A DNA stretch of 64,000 nt from a virus. The stretch lies in the IMG/VR virus record IMGVR_UViG_3300025127_007327, positions 1 to 64,000 of that record; one strand, given 5' to 3'. Positions 23,345-31,850 of this stretch are shown here, one piece after another (the first letter of the stretch is position 1; every line of letters begins with the position of its first letter). The position numbers and the translations under genes were made by a program. The notes beneath the pieces are model-generated. The model had not been told where the DNA came from and ran no database searches. It was given only the letters and a program-made list of their open reading frames with translations.

Positions 23345-24029
23345 AAAAACTATTGTTGTTATGGGAAATGGTCCCTCGCTTAAGGAAGTTGATTTTGAAA
23401 TGCTCAGGGGTTTTGATACCTTTGGGCTTAACTCAGCTTATAGAGCTTACGAAAGAATGGATTGGTGGCCGAAATACCACGGTTGCTATGATTTTAGAGT
23501 AACTCTTAATCACAGGGAAAGTTTTGAAAATTTAATTGATAATACACCAATTGAAAAATGTTTTTATGTAAAAGATATTAGTGATTCAGAAGGGTTTCAG
23601 TATGTGAACCTACAGCCATTTGGTAGTATGAATAAGTGGAACAATAACACTGATGATTTTGTTGAGTTCAATGATAATGGAAACTCTGGAGCTAACGCTT
23701 GCTCTACCGCTGTTTGTTTAGGATATGAAAGAATTATCCTTTTAGGCGTTGATTGTAATTATGTTGAATTTGTAGATGGTTGTGTTCGTGATGGACCCGG
23801 CTTAAAAATGGAAAAAACACCCGATGAAAATCCAAATTACTGGTTTGCTGATTACCAGCAAGAAGGTGACGAATATAATGTGCCTAGAGGTTTAGATTTG
23901 CACCTGCCCACTTGGAACTATTTTGCTTATCGTGCAATTTGGAATAATATTGAGGTCGTTAATTGTAGTCCTGTATCAAATTTGAACTGCTTCAAAAAAA
24001 TGAGTTTGGAAGAGGCACTAGCTTTATAA
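23337..24029 (+). CDS. GT42/DUF115-like glycosyltransferase
   Basis: A 230-residue protein opening VVMGNGPSLKEVDFEMLRGF (7-26). GNGPSLKE is the hallmark of Campylobacter CstII-type (GT42) sialyltransferases and of the related DUF115 fold. SGANACSTAVCLGYERIILL (about 118-137) followed by GVDCNY matches the second conserved block. GT42 enzymes transfer sialic acid from CMP. Assignment to GT42 rather than DUF115 is not decided by sequence reading alone. It sits in the same operon as a CMP-sugar synthetase and a GT29-like domain. Confidence 0.7.
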   Translation: MSKKTIVVMGNGPSLKEVDFEMLRGFDTFGLNSAYRAYERMDWWPKYHGCYDFRVTLNHRESFENLIDNTPIEKCFYVKDISDSEGFQYVNLQPFGSMNKWNNNTDDFVEFNDNGNSGANACSTAVCLGYERIILLGVDCNYVEFVDGCVRDGPGLKMEKTPDENPNYWFADYQQEGDEYNVPRGLDLHLPTWNYFAYRAIWNNIEVVNCSPVSNLNCFKKMSLEEALAL

Positions 24030-24448
24030 TGTTTGATAAGATTTATTCTAATGTCGAAAAGAATAAGCTTTTGCATATTGTGTGTAGACCTGCAGAACTT
24101 AAAGATGTGAGAAATGATATCGTAGAAGAAGAAGAATATCTGCAACTTGCTATATTAAACTTTAATAAAGGTAAGACTTTTAAGCCTCATAAACATATTT
24201 ATAAGCCAGTTCCTAGTCAAGCAATAGCTCAAGAATCGTGGGTTGTGATGACTGGAAGAGTTGAAGCTATATTCTACGATTTAGATGATACTATTGTTGA
24301 AACAAGGATTTTAGAGGCTGGTGATCTATCAATTACTTTATTTGGTGGACACAATTATAGAATTTTAGAAGATAACACTCTGGTTCTTGAGTACAAAACT
24401 GGACCTTATTACGGACAATCAGCGGATAAAGATTTTATAGGAGAGTAA
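24029..24448 (+). CDS. Cupin-fold protein, WbuC-like
   Basis: A 139-residue cupin. Motif 1 is reduced to FKPHKHIYKP, giving His ligands near residues 52-54, and RVEAIFYDLDD followed by LEAGDLSITL makes the second half of the barrel. The arrangement resembles WbuC-type cupins in O-antigen clusters, of unknown reaction. It is coupled to the preceding gene (TAATG) and lies two bases before a methyltransferase gene. Confidence 0.7.
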   Translation: MFDKIYSNVEKNKLLHIVCRPAELKDVRNDIVEEEEYLQLAILNFNKGKTFKPHKHIYKPVPSQAIAQESWVVMTGRVEAIFYDLDDTIVETRILEAGDLSITLFGGHNYRILEDNTLVLEYKTGPYYGQSADKDFIGE

Positions 24449-24449
24449 A

Positions 24450-25079
24450 GTGGCTTGGGATAACTGGCTTAACGAAAAAAGGTTTACGTTATTTCGTAGT
24501 GCTATTATACAAGAGCAGTTTATACAATGTATTATAGACCACACAAAAAAAGGTGGCAGTATACTGGAAGCTGGTTTTGGATTTGGCACAACAACAGAAC
24601 TGTTAAGAGATTTAGACTTTGACATAACCGGGTTTGATCTTGAAGAAATAGCAGTCAAACAAACTGGTGACAGGTATCCGCACTTAAAAGACAGTCTCTA
24701 TGTTGGAAATATACTTGAACGTCAAACATACACTAAATTTTACGATACAATTATACACCAAGGAGTTCTAGAACATTTTTGTGATTCTGAAATTCTTGAT
24801 ATTTTATTGATACAAGCTGAGAAGTGTAAAAAAATAATATTTGATGTTCCAAATTGCTTAAGAGAATGCACTGATGACGAGGGTGACGGCACCAGATTTG
24901 AAACACCAGAATTTTGGGAGTCCATGATATCTAAAGCTGGTCTTGAATTTAAAAGATATGGCAGAACTTATGATTATGGAAATGATTTACTGCCGAAAGA
25001 ACTTTTAAAATATGATTCTGATTTAATGAAAAGAGTTGGTAGATCAAGTATGTTTGTAGTTGAGGGATTGATTAAATGA
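24450..25079 (+). CDS. SAM-dependent methyltransferase (GTG start)
   Basis: A 209-residue class I methyltransferase. ILEAGFGFGTTTELL (about 38-52) is motif I (ExGxGxG), FDLEE (about 60-64) is motif II, and IIHQGVLEHF marks motif IV/V. GTG at 24450 is used because it follows GGAGAG and sits two bases after the previous stop. It probably methylates a sugar, given its neighbours, but the target is inferred. Confidence 0.8.
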   Translation: MAWDNWLNEKRFTLFRSAIIQEQFIQCIIDHTKKGGSILEAGFGFGTTTELLRDLDFDITGFDLEEIAVKQTGDRYPHLKDSLYVGNILERQTYTKFYDTIIHQGVLEHFCDSEILDILLIQAEKCKKIIFDVPNCLRECTDDEGDGTRFETPEFWESMISKAGLEFKRYGRTYDYGNDLLPKELLKYDSDLMKRVGRSSMFVVEGLIK

Positions 25080-25630
25080 AACTTAATCTAGGTTGCGGCC
25101 GCACCAATATATCCGGCTTCATTAATGTAGATATTAATAAAGATCCACATGTTCATATATCTACAGATGTTACAAACTTAAATATGTTTACTGATGAATG
25201 TGTCGATTTAATTTATGCTAGTGCTTTATTTCAATATTTTGATTTTCAGCAAGGCGTTCAGGCATTAACTGAATGGTATCGTATTTTAAAAACTGGAGGA
25301 GTTCTTAGAATTTCTACTGTTGACTTTGATAAGCTTTTAGAAGTGTATAATAAGTATGATAAAAATATTGACAAAATCATTGGACCAATGTATGGTAGAA
25401 TTTATATAAATAATGATGATCTTGGTACTGATAAAGTTTACCATACTTCTGTTTACACACAAACAAAACTCTTAGGTGTTTTAAAAGAGGTAGGTTTTCA
25501 AACAATTAAACCATACGATTGGAAAAATTCAATACATGCAGAATATGATGATCAAAGTCAATCATACTATCCTCACATGGATAAAGAAAACGGAATACAT
25601 ATTATGCAAAATTGGGAGGCAACCAAGTGA
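25076..25630 (+). CDS. SAM-dependent methyltransferase
   Basis: A 184-residue protein starting directly with MKLNLGCGRTNISGFINVDI, motif I at the extreme N-terminus, as in the short PF08241-like methyltransferases of polysaccharide clusters. DLIYASALFQYFDF and RILKTGGVLRI are the later core blocks. It overlaps both neighbours (ATGA and GTGA), making it a tandem partner of the methyltransferase at 24450. Confidence 0.8.
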   Translation: MKLNLGCGRTNISGFINVDINKDPHVHISTDVTNLNMFTDECVDLIYASALFQYFDFQQGVQALTEWYRILKTGGVLRISTVDFDKLLEVYNKYDKNIDKIIGPMYGRIYINNDDLGTDKVYHTSVYTQTKLLGVLKEVGFQTIKPYDWKNSIHAEYDDQSQSYYPHMDKENGIHIMQNWEATK

Positions 25631-26217
25631 GTTTTGACGACATAAAAACATTTGAACAGCAAATTGCAGACTTTTTTGGTTCCCCATATGCTGTAGCTGT
25701 GGATTGCTGCACACACGGAATAGAATTGTGCCTGAGAGAACAAAATATTTCAATGTTTACAGTGCCGAAAAGAACGTATATCTCAGTTCCATTTTTAGCA
25801 CATAAGCTTAATATTGCTTTTAATTGGCGTAATGAGGACTGGAAAGATTATTACTATCTGGGCGGTACAAATATCATTGATGCTGCTGTATTATGGAAAG
25901 AGAACTCTTACATATCAGGAACGTTCATGTGCCTGAGCTTTCAATATAGAAAGCATTTAAGTCTTGGTCGTGGTGGCATGATATTGACTGACAATAAATC
26001 TGCAGCAGATAGACTTAAAAAGATGAGCTACGATGGAAGAAGCCCTGATATACCGTGGAGAGAACAAAATATAAAAACATTTGGCTATCATTATTACATG
26101 ACCCCCGAAACTGCGGCACTTGGCATTAAAAAGCTTCCTGAAGCTATTAGTACACCACCTAAGCAGTGGACAGTTGAAGACTGGCCAGATTTATCAAAAA
26201 TGGAGATTTTTAAATGA
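25627..26217 (+). CDS. Short DegT/DnrJ/EryC1-type aminotransferase
   Basis: A 196-residue PLP-fold protein. IIDAAVLW (Asp85) and LSFQYRKHLSLGRGGMI (Lys109) match the cofactor-binding Asp and Schiff-base Lys of the DegT sugar aminotransferases. The family is normally about 370 residues. Here the whole C-terminal small domain is absent, yet the gene runs cleanly into the next by ATGA, so it is not an obvious frameshift. It may be a reduced enzyme or a non-catalytic partner. GTG 25627 is chosen because GGAGG lies eight bases upstream. Confidence 0.75.
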   Translation: MSFDDIKTFEQQIADFFGSPYAVAVDCCTHGIELCLREQNISMFTVPKRTYISVPFLAHKLNIAFNWRNEDWKDYYYLGGTNIIDAAVLWKENSYISGTFMCLSFQYRKHLSLGRGGMILTDNKSAADRLKKMSYDGRSPDIPWREQNIKTFGYHYYMTPETAALGIKKLPEAISTPPKQWTVEDWPDLSKMEIFK

Positions 26218-27188
26218 GCAAGAAAACAGCGTTAATCACAGGTATCGGTGGTCAAGACGGTAGCTATTTATCAGAATATTTGCTTTCTTTAGGCTATGAT
26301 GTTTATGGTATGTTCCGCAGACACTCAGTTGCTGAGAATCAAAACTACCGACTGCATGGCTTAAATAAAGAAGTAAAGGGTTTTTACGGAGATATGCTGG
26401 ATTACCCTTCAATTGCTAGAATTGTTAAAGAGGTACAGCCCGATGAGATTTATAATTTAGCTGCTATGAGCCATGTTCGTATTAGCTTTGACATGCCATC
26501 GTTTACAATTAAAACTAATGCACTTGGAGTTTTGCACTTACTTGAAGTTTACAGAACAGAGTGCCCTGAAGCGAAGTTTTACCAAGCATCGTCATCAGAA
26601 ATGTTTGGTAATTCTGTTGATGACGATGGAGTCCAAAGATTAACAACACCAATGAATCCAGTTAGTCCTTACGGCTGTGCTAAAGTCATGGGATATAATT
26701 TAGTCAGACACTATCGCAACGCTTACGGCTTACATGCTTGCAACGGTATTCTTTTTAATCACGAATCACCCCGCCGTGGTTCTAACTTTGTAACCAATAA
26801 AGTTGTAAAAGGCGCTGTATCAATCAAGTATGGTCTGATGGATAAGCTAGAGTTAGGAAACATGGACTCATATCGCGACTGGGGACACTCTAAAGACTAT
26901 GTTAGAGCTATGCACTCAATTATCAATCACGACACTCCAGACGAGTTTATAGTGGCTACAGGAGAGACGCACTCAGTTAGAGATCTTTGTAGAGTGGTAT
27001 TTGAAAAACTTGATATGAATTACGAAGATTATATTGTTCAAAATCCAAAATATATGCGACCCGAAGAACTTAAATACTTAAAGGGTGATCCCTCTAAAGC
27101 AAGAGAATTACTTGGATGGGAACCTGAATATACTTTTGAAAGTATGCTTGAAGAAATGATTGACCGGTGGTCAAGAGAATTAAAATGA
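26214..27188 (+). CDS. gmd: GDP-mannose 4,6-dehydratase
   Basis: A 324-residue extended SDR. GIGGQDGSYL (10-19) is the NADP loop typical of Gmd, SSSEMFG (about 126-132) carries the catalytic Ser/Glu, and SPYGCAK holds the Tyr-x3-Lys pair (about 153-157; SPYAVAK is more usual). NHESPRRG and RDWGHSKDYV are strongly Gmd-specific. It converts GDP-mannose to GDP-4-keto-6-deoxymannose, the precursor of fucose, rhamnose or perosamine. No GDP-fucose synthase is adjacent; the epimerase at 36783 or the aminotransferase at 25627 could act next. Confidence 0.95.
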   Translation: MSKKTALITGIGGQDGSYLSEYLLSLGYDVYGMFRRHSVAENQNYRLHGLNKEVKGFYGDMLDYPSIARIVKEVQPDEIYNLAAMSHVRISFDMPSFTIKTNALGVLHLLEVYRTECPEAKFYQASSSEMFGNSVDDDGVQRLTTPMNPVSPYGCAKVMGYNLVRHYRNAYGLHACNGILFNHESPRRGSNFVTNKVVKGAVSIKYGLMDKLELGNMDSYRDWGHSKDYVRAMHSIINHDTPDEFIVATGETHSVRDLCRVVFEKLDMNYEDYIVQNPKYMRPEELKYLKGDPSKARELLGWEPEYTFESMLEEMIDRWSRELK

Positions 27189-29119
27189 ACAAAAGATTCT
27201 GCGTCTTACAAGTAACTCCAAAGGATCCCAATCCAGAGCATGTAAAGCTTTTTCACAATAGAGAACACTCAGATTTTTACTTTGTTACGTTTGATGAAGA
27301 AAACCCTGATGCTATTAAATTTTGTCCTAATACTATTTGGTCACAAACTAGAAATACTTTAGCTGAACTGGTGCCAAAAAAGTACGATTATTATTTTTTT
27401 ATGGATTATGATATGGGTCTCGAACCACAAGGTGAATTAGACGCATATGAACAAACTTTAAAAGATCTTGAATCTAATCCTGCTGTTTTAACTTTTTATC
27501 CCGGCCGCGGCATTGATAATCCAATCGCACAAGATTTAAATTTTTTGAGAAGCAGAGATTATTCTTGCATACCGTTTACTCACAATGGTATCAAAATTGT
27601 ACACAAAAGCCTACTACAGTGGTTCTTCCCGATGTTTATTAAGCATCGAACTGATACCGATGCTTGTCATATGTTTAACATTCAAGAAATACCATTTTTA
27701 AGAAATGTTGTTTGCAGTCATAAAATTGTTCATCATAATAATCCAACTGATAGTAAAGACACTCAAACATATAATAGTGAAGGTGGATATACAAAATATC
27801 AAATGGATGAAATGTGGAAATCAATTTTACCAGCATTCAAAAAGAAAAAATTATTAAACATTGATGAAAATATTAGTGTTGATGTAAACTACGATTCATT
27901 AAAAATCAAGAATTTTTTTGTTAGTTTGTTTGAAAAAAATAGTTTCGATATCATAAAAAATCCAGATGATGTTGACTACTTTGACTTAGATAAGATTTCT
28001 AAATTTTTTGATTTGAATGATGAGAGGTTTGTAAATGTACATTTATCACTTGAAGAAAAGCAAAAAAACTTTTCAGATGAGTCAAATAAAATAATTGATG
28101 AAGAACTTAGAGGTTTACAATTTGAAGATTTTGTAACTCCTTTAGATCCTTGGCCAGAGATTGCCAATAAAATTAACAGCAGAATTGAAGGAAGAAAGAT
28201 TACATACAATGAGTGTCTTGAATATTATCAAAAATTAAGTGATAATAAATCTTTATTTCACACTAATTCTATATTAGATCCTTCGCTTGAGGAATATCTG
28301 AAAGATAAAACTGTTGCTCTAGTTGGTCCTGCACCTTATTTAGCAAAACACACACACGGTGCTGAGATTGATTCATGTGATGTTGTTGTTAGAATTCAAC
28401 ACAACATTTACAATACTGAATCATATGGCTCGCGCTCAGATATAATACAAAGTTGTTTGAATCCAAATTATGGCATGCCGTTAGTTGAGCATATTAAGGC
28501 AAGTGATTTATCAGACAGACCAAAGTTTATTATATGTAATGACACAGCCGCTGCACAAAAAAGACATGAGCAACCAATAGGCGGTCTAGAATGGCAAGCT
28601 GGTTGGTATTTTAATGATGATATATTTGAGCCAATTTTCAAAGAATTACAAATTCCATTTGTTAATTTAAAAAGAAATGATGGCAAATGGGAGCGCTGGG
28701 CACTTTATTGGCAAGTTTATGCTAAATCTCATGTTGAAAGATTTGGAAAAGGGAGTTATACTACATTTACTGCTAATTTTAATTCAGGGTACGGCGCGAT
28801 TAATATGCTTTTATCTTATCCGGTCAAACAATTAAAAGTCTTTGGTCTTGATTTTTACAACATTGGAAAGCCGCAGCAAAACAAAGAAAAATATAATCAA
28901 TCTTATATTAACACTTATGGCGAAGAAGGTCGTAATTATGGTCCAGACAAACTGCTTCATGATCAATTATCACAGCTTATGCATTTAAAAAACGTTTTGT
29001 TAAAAGATGATAGGCTTATTTTTGATGAGCATGTAAATAATTTACTGAACGATGAAAATTTAGACAGTAGAATTGAAAGATTTAAAACTCTTCCAAAACT
29101 TAAAAGAGATACAAGATAA
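27185..29119 (+). CDS. Two-domain glycosyltransferase with GT29 sialyltransferase-like C-terminus
   Basis: A 644-residue fusion. The N-terminal about 230 residues look like a GT-A enzyme with FFMDYDMG (Asp74-x-Asp76) as the metal/nucleotide motif. After a charged linker, VALVGPAPYL and IDSCDVVVRIQ (about 373-405) match the L sialylmotif. FNSGYGAINMLLSYPVKQLK followed by VFGLDF (about 530-555) matches the S sialylmotif of family GT29. Known GT29 enzymes transfer sialic acid from CMP donors. ATG 27185 (ATGA) is used instead of 27167. The CMP-sugar synthetase is encoded three genes downstream. Confidence 0.75.
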   Translation: MNKRFCVLQVTPKDPNPEHVKLFHNREHSDFYFVTFDEENPDAIKFCPNTIWSQTRNTLAELVPKKYDYYFFMDYDMGLEPQGELDAYEQTLKDLESNPAVLTFYPGRGIDNPIAQDLNFLRSRDYSCIPFTHNGIKIVHKSLLQWFFPMFIKHRTDTDACHMFNIQEIPFLRNVVCSHKIVHHNNPTDSKDTQTYNSEGGYTKYQMDEMWKSILPAFKKKKLLNIDENISVDVNYDSLKIKNFFVSLFEKNSFDIIKNPDDVDYFDLDKISKFFDLNDERFVNVHLSLEEKQKNFSDESNKIIDEELRGLQFEDFVTPLDPWPEIANKINSRIEGRKITYNECLEYYQKLSDNKSLFHTNSILDPSLEEYLKDKTVALVGPAPYLAKHTHGAEIDSCDVVVRIQHNIYNTESYGSRSDIIQSCLNPNYGMPLVEHIKASDLSDRPKFIICNDTAAAQKRHEQPIGGLEWQAGWYFNDDIFEPIFKELQIPFVNLKRNDGKWERWALYWQVYAKSHVERFGKGSYTTFTANFNSGYGAINMLLSYPVKQLKVFGLDFYNIGKPQQNKEKYNQSYINTYGEEGRNYGPDKLLHDQLSQLMHLKNVLLKDDRLIFDEHVNNLLNDENLDSRIERFKTLPKLKRDTR

Positions 29120-29550
29120 TGGGAATAAAAACAAATTCAGACAGCGACTTAGTTAGCGTGTTAAAAAATGATGGTGTTCCAAAATCGGAACTGGTTAAGT
29201 ATGAGAACTGCTCAACTGTGAACTTACAAGAATTACGTGATGATTTAGGAATGGGTTCTTGGGCTGTAAGAATTGCCTATAACGAACTTTTTGGTGGTGT
29301 TGTAATTCAACAACAACCGGGCGAGGGTAATCGGAAACACTTCCACCCAGATGCAGATGAGAACTGGGTAATCCTTGACGGCGAATGGGAGTGGTGGATT
29401 GAAGGTATCGGAACACAACGTGTAAGACAACATGATATTATTGTAGTTCCAAAAAATACATGGCATCACATTAAATGCGTTGGTGATGGTCCCGGTGTTA
29501 GATATGCAATTACAAGACCAGATGTGAATCATGTATACGAAGACGAATGA
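29119..29550 (+). CDS. Cupin-fold protein
   Basis: A 143-residue small-barrel cupin. PGEGNRKHFHPDADENWVIL (about 68-87) is a clear cupin motif 1 with two His and a Glu. RQHDIIVVPKNTWHHIKCVG carries the motif 2 His. It may be a sugar-pathway epimerase/isomerase-like or sensor cupin. It overlaps the following SDR gene by 20 bases. The function is uncertain. Confidence 0.75.
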   Translation: MGIKTNSDSDLVSVLKNDGVPKSELVKYENCSTVNLQELRDDLGMGSWAVRIAYNELFGGVVIQQQPGEGNRKHFHPDADENWVILDGEWEWWIEGIGTQRVRQHDIIVVPKNTWHHIKCVGDGPGVRYAITRPDVNHVYEDE

Positions 29551-30256
29551 TATAGCGTTCAATTTTGATAACAAAGTAGTTTTAGTATTTGGTGGCAGCA
29601 AAGGTATTGGAAAAGAAGTATGCCGACAATTTGCTGAAGCTGGTGCTGTTGTGTATAATGCTTCTCGTACTCCATCAAATTTAGATTCAGTCACAGATCT
29701 TAAGTGCGATTTACTTAAAATAGAAGACATAGAAAACATTTTTTCTAATTTTGACAGTGTAGACTTTGTTATCAATGTTGCTGGAACAAATCTTTGCGAA
29801 CCGATAGAATATATTAATGTTGCAGAGTGGGATCGAGTAATGAATATTAATCTTAGATCATTTTTTGCAATTTGTCGCCAAGCGGTTATGTTAATGAAAA
29901 AACAAAACTATGGTAGAATAGTAAATGTATCTTCCATTGCTGGAAGAAACAAGAGTATTGTTAGTGGTGTGCACTATACTTCTAGTAAATATGGAATTAT
30001 CGGATTGACTAAACAACTTGCAAACGAAGTATCAATGAACAACATACTGGTTAACTGTGTGTGCCCAAGTCAAACTATGACTGAAATGCTAGAAGAGTCA
30101 ATGTCAAAACAGGCAATTGCCCAATTGGAACAAAAAATACCAATCAAAAGAATTGCAACTCCTGCAGAACAAGCGGCTCCTATTTTATTTTTGTGTTCAA
30201 GTGCTGCTTCATATATTACTGGTACAGCGATTGATGTGAACGGGGGACAACTGTAG
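29531..30256 (+). CDS. Short-chain dehydrogenase/reductase
   Basis: A 241-residue classical SDR. FGGSKGIGKEV (20-30) is the cofactor loop, VINVAGTN the NAG-type motif, NVSSIAG holds the catalytic Ser, and HYTSSKYG has Tyr148 and Lys152. DVNGGQL is the typical C-terminus of FabG-like enzymes. Within this cluster it most likely reduces or oxidises a sugar intermediate rather than a fatty acyl group; this is inference from context. Confidence 0.85.
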   Translation: MYTKTNDIAFNFDNKVVLVFGGSKGIGKEVCRQFAEAGAVVYNASRTPSNLDSVTDLKCDLLKIEDIENIFSNFDSVDFVINVAGTNLCEPIEYINVAEWDRVMNINLRSFFAICRQAVMLMKKQNYGRIVNVSSIAGRNKSIVSGVHYTSSKYGIIGLTKQLANEVSMNNILVNCVCPSQTMTEMLEESMSKQAIAQLEQKIPIKRIATPAEQAAPILFLCSSAASYITGTAIDVNGGQL

Positions 30257-30924
30257 TGAGCAGAGATATTGATATTAATGTTTTAATTGCTGTTAGAGGC
30301 GGTTCTAAGCGCGTTCCACGTAAGAATATTAGACCTTTTGGGGGTACTAATATGTTGACGTTAAAAATACAACAGGCGCTAAAATTACGCGATGTTAACA
30401 AAGTAGTGGTTACATCCGACGATGATCATATGCTGGAGATTGCTAATGATCTTGGTGCTTGTCCGATGCGTAGAGATCCTTTTTATGCTAGTGATACAGT
30501 GCCCATGGGTGATGTGTATGTTCATCTTGCTTCTAGCTTGGATTGTAAAGATATTTTATGGACTCCCGTAACAAGCCCGTTGGTTACTGATGAGACTTTA
30601 CAAGAATGCATAGACATTTATAAACGTGAAACAGACTACGATTGTGTGGTTACTACAAACGTAATCAAAGAGTATATGTGGCTGGATGGCAAAGCAATTA
30701 ACTACGATCCTAAGAATCACCCAAGGTCACAGGACTTACCAGATATTTACGCTCTTAATTTTGCTGCTAACATACTTCCTAGAGAAGTTATGATTAAAAA
30801 CAAGAACATCTTAGGTGATAAGTTTTACCCATATATGTTAGACGAAATAGAAGCTGTAGACGTTGATACAGAATACGAGTTTATGTTAGCAGAAATTTTA
30901 TACGAAAAAATGAGAAAAAAATGA
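30256..30924 (+). CDS. CMP-sugar synthetase (NeuA/acylneuraminate cytidylyltransferase family)
   Basis: A 222-residue cytidylyltransferase of normal family length. AVRGGSKRVPRKNIRPFGG (13-31) is the signature nucleotide-binding loop of CMP-N-acetylneuraminate and related synthetases. ILWTPVTSPLVT and DVDTEYEFMLAE are later conserved blocks. The enzyme activates a 2-keto-3-deoxy sugar acid with CTP. No NeuB or NeuC homologue is present in the window. GTG start overlapping the previous stop. Confidence 0.85.
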   Translation: MSRDIDINVLIAVRGGSKRVPRKNIRPFGGTNMLTLKIQQALKLRDVNKVVVTSDDDHMLEIANDLGACPMRRDPFYASDTVPMGDVYVHLASSLDCKDILWTPVTSPLVTDETLQECIDIYKRETDYDCVVTTNVIKEYMWLDGKAINYDPKNHPRSQDLPDIYALNFAANILPREVMIKNKNILGDKFYPYMLDEIEAVDVDTEYEFMLAEILYEKMRKK

Positions 30925-31850
30925 AAAATTTAAAAATTTTTATAGCCACATACAAAAGAAGCGGTGTGTTAAATGAGACATTAGATAGGCTTTTTAATAA
31001 AACTGATTTTACTTCTATTCCGAATACTGAAGTTAATATAATAAATAATCATTCCGAGTTTGAATTAAGCTCTGAGTTTGTTGATAAGGTAAATGTGATA
31101 CATAATAACACTAGACCTGATTGGGACACTGGTAATCTCGCGCGAAACTGGAATGAAGCACTACTGCACGGTTTTAAAGATTTAAAAAATCCAGATGCTA
31201 AGATTGTGGTTACAATGCAAAATGACATTGTTCTTAGTCCTAACTGGGCTACTAACTTGCTTAAGATGCACCAAAAATATACATTTGTCACCGGTCAACT
31301 TGGTGATAACATCGTTAGCTACACGGCCGAAGCAGTTAGAAAAATTGGTATGTGGGATGAAAGATTTCTGACACCCGCAAATAAAGAAGCTGATTATTAT
31401 ATTCGTGCGTTGATTTATAACAAAGAGCACTCGTTAATTAACGACAGAGTTCATGGACGCTTGCTTAATGCACACGATGCTCTTGAGCTTGATACTAGTG
31501 AGTACCGCGGCGGTGAAGAAGATTGGAAGCAGGAGAAAACAAACGATATTAGCCATGAGGGGTGGTATCATACGTCACAAATATTTTATTGGAAGTGGAA
31601 AGATACTTGGAAACAACAACCAAGCTATTACGGATGGCTTACAAGATGGTCTAAAGACTTTGTAGAAAACCCTCCTAGCCCTCCAAAAGTGCCAAGCTTT
31701 GTTCAATATTACTATTTTGAAAAAGATATAGAGTTAGCAGATAAGAATTATGTTGGTTGGCGCAAGGGTGATTTGTGGATAGGCACCGATACAGCACACG
31801 ATATCGATAAGCATCCTTTTAAACAAGGAGAGAAGTTTAGAGATGGTTAA
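30921..31850 (+). CDS. Glycosyltransferase, GT2/GT-A-like
   Basis: A 309-residue GT-A protein. IFIATYKRSGVLNETLDRLF (5-24) is the usual GT2 opening strand-helix, and VVTMQNDIVLSPNW (about 94-107) occupies the DxD region with NDIV. GMWDERFLTPANKEADYYIR (about 144-163) is the acceptor-site ED-like block. It is coupled by ATGA upstream and overlaps the next gene by eight bases. Confidence 0.8.
   Translation: MKNLKIFIATYKRSGVLNETLDRLFNKTDFTSIPNTEVNIINNHSEFELSSEFVDKVNVIHNNTRPDWDTGNLARNWNEALLHGFKDLKNPDAKIVVTMQNDIVLSPNWATNLLKMHQKYTFVTGQLGDNIVSYTAEAVRKIGMWDERFLTPANKEADYYIRALIYNKEHSLINDRVHGRLLNAHDALELDTSEYRGGEEDWKQEKTNDISHEGWYHTSQIFYWKWKDTWKQQPSYYGWLTRWSKDFVENPPSPPKVPSFVQYYYFEKDIELADKNYVGWRKGDLWIGTDTAHDIDKHPFKQGEKFRDG

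Noticed and set aside
25405-25412. TATAAATA as a T4-type late promoter, with similar hits at 11227 and 63821
   Set aside because: These hits lie inside coding sequence without a following gene start and are expected by chance in AT-rich DNA.
29245-29775. A 176-codon minus-strand open frame
   Set aside because: It runs antisense to the cupin and SDR genes, which have clear family motifs. No ribosome site or motif supports it.
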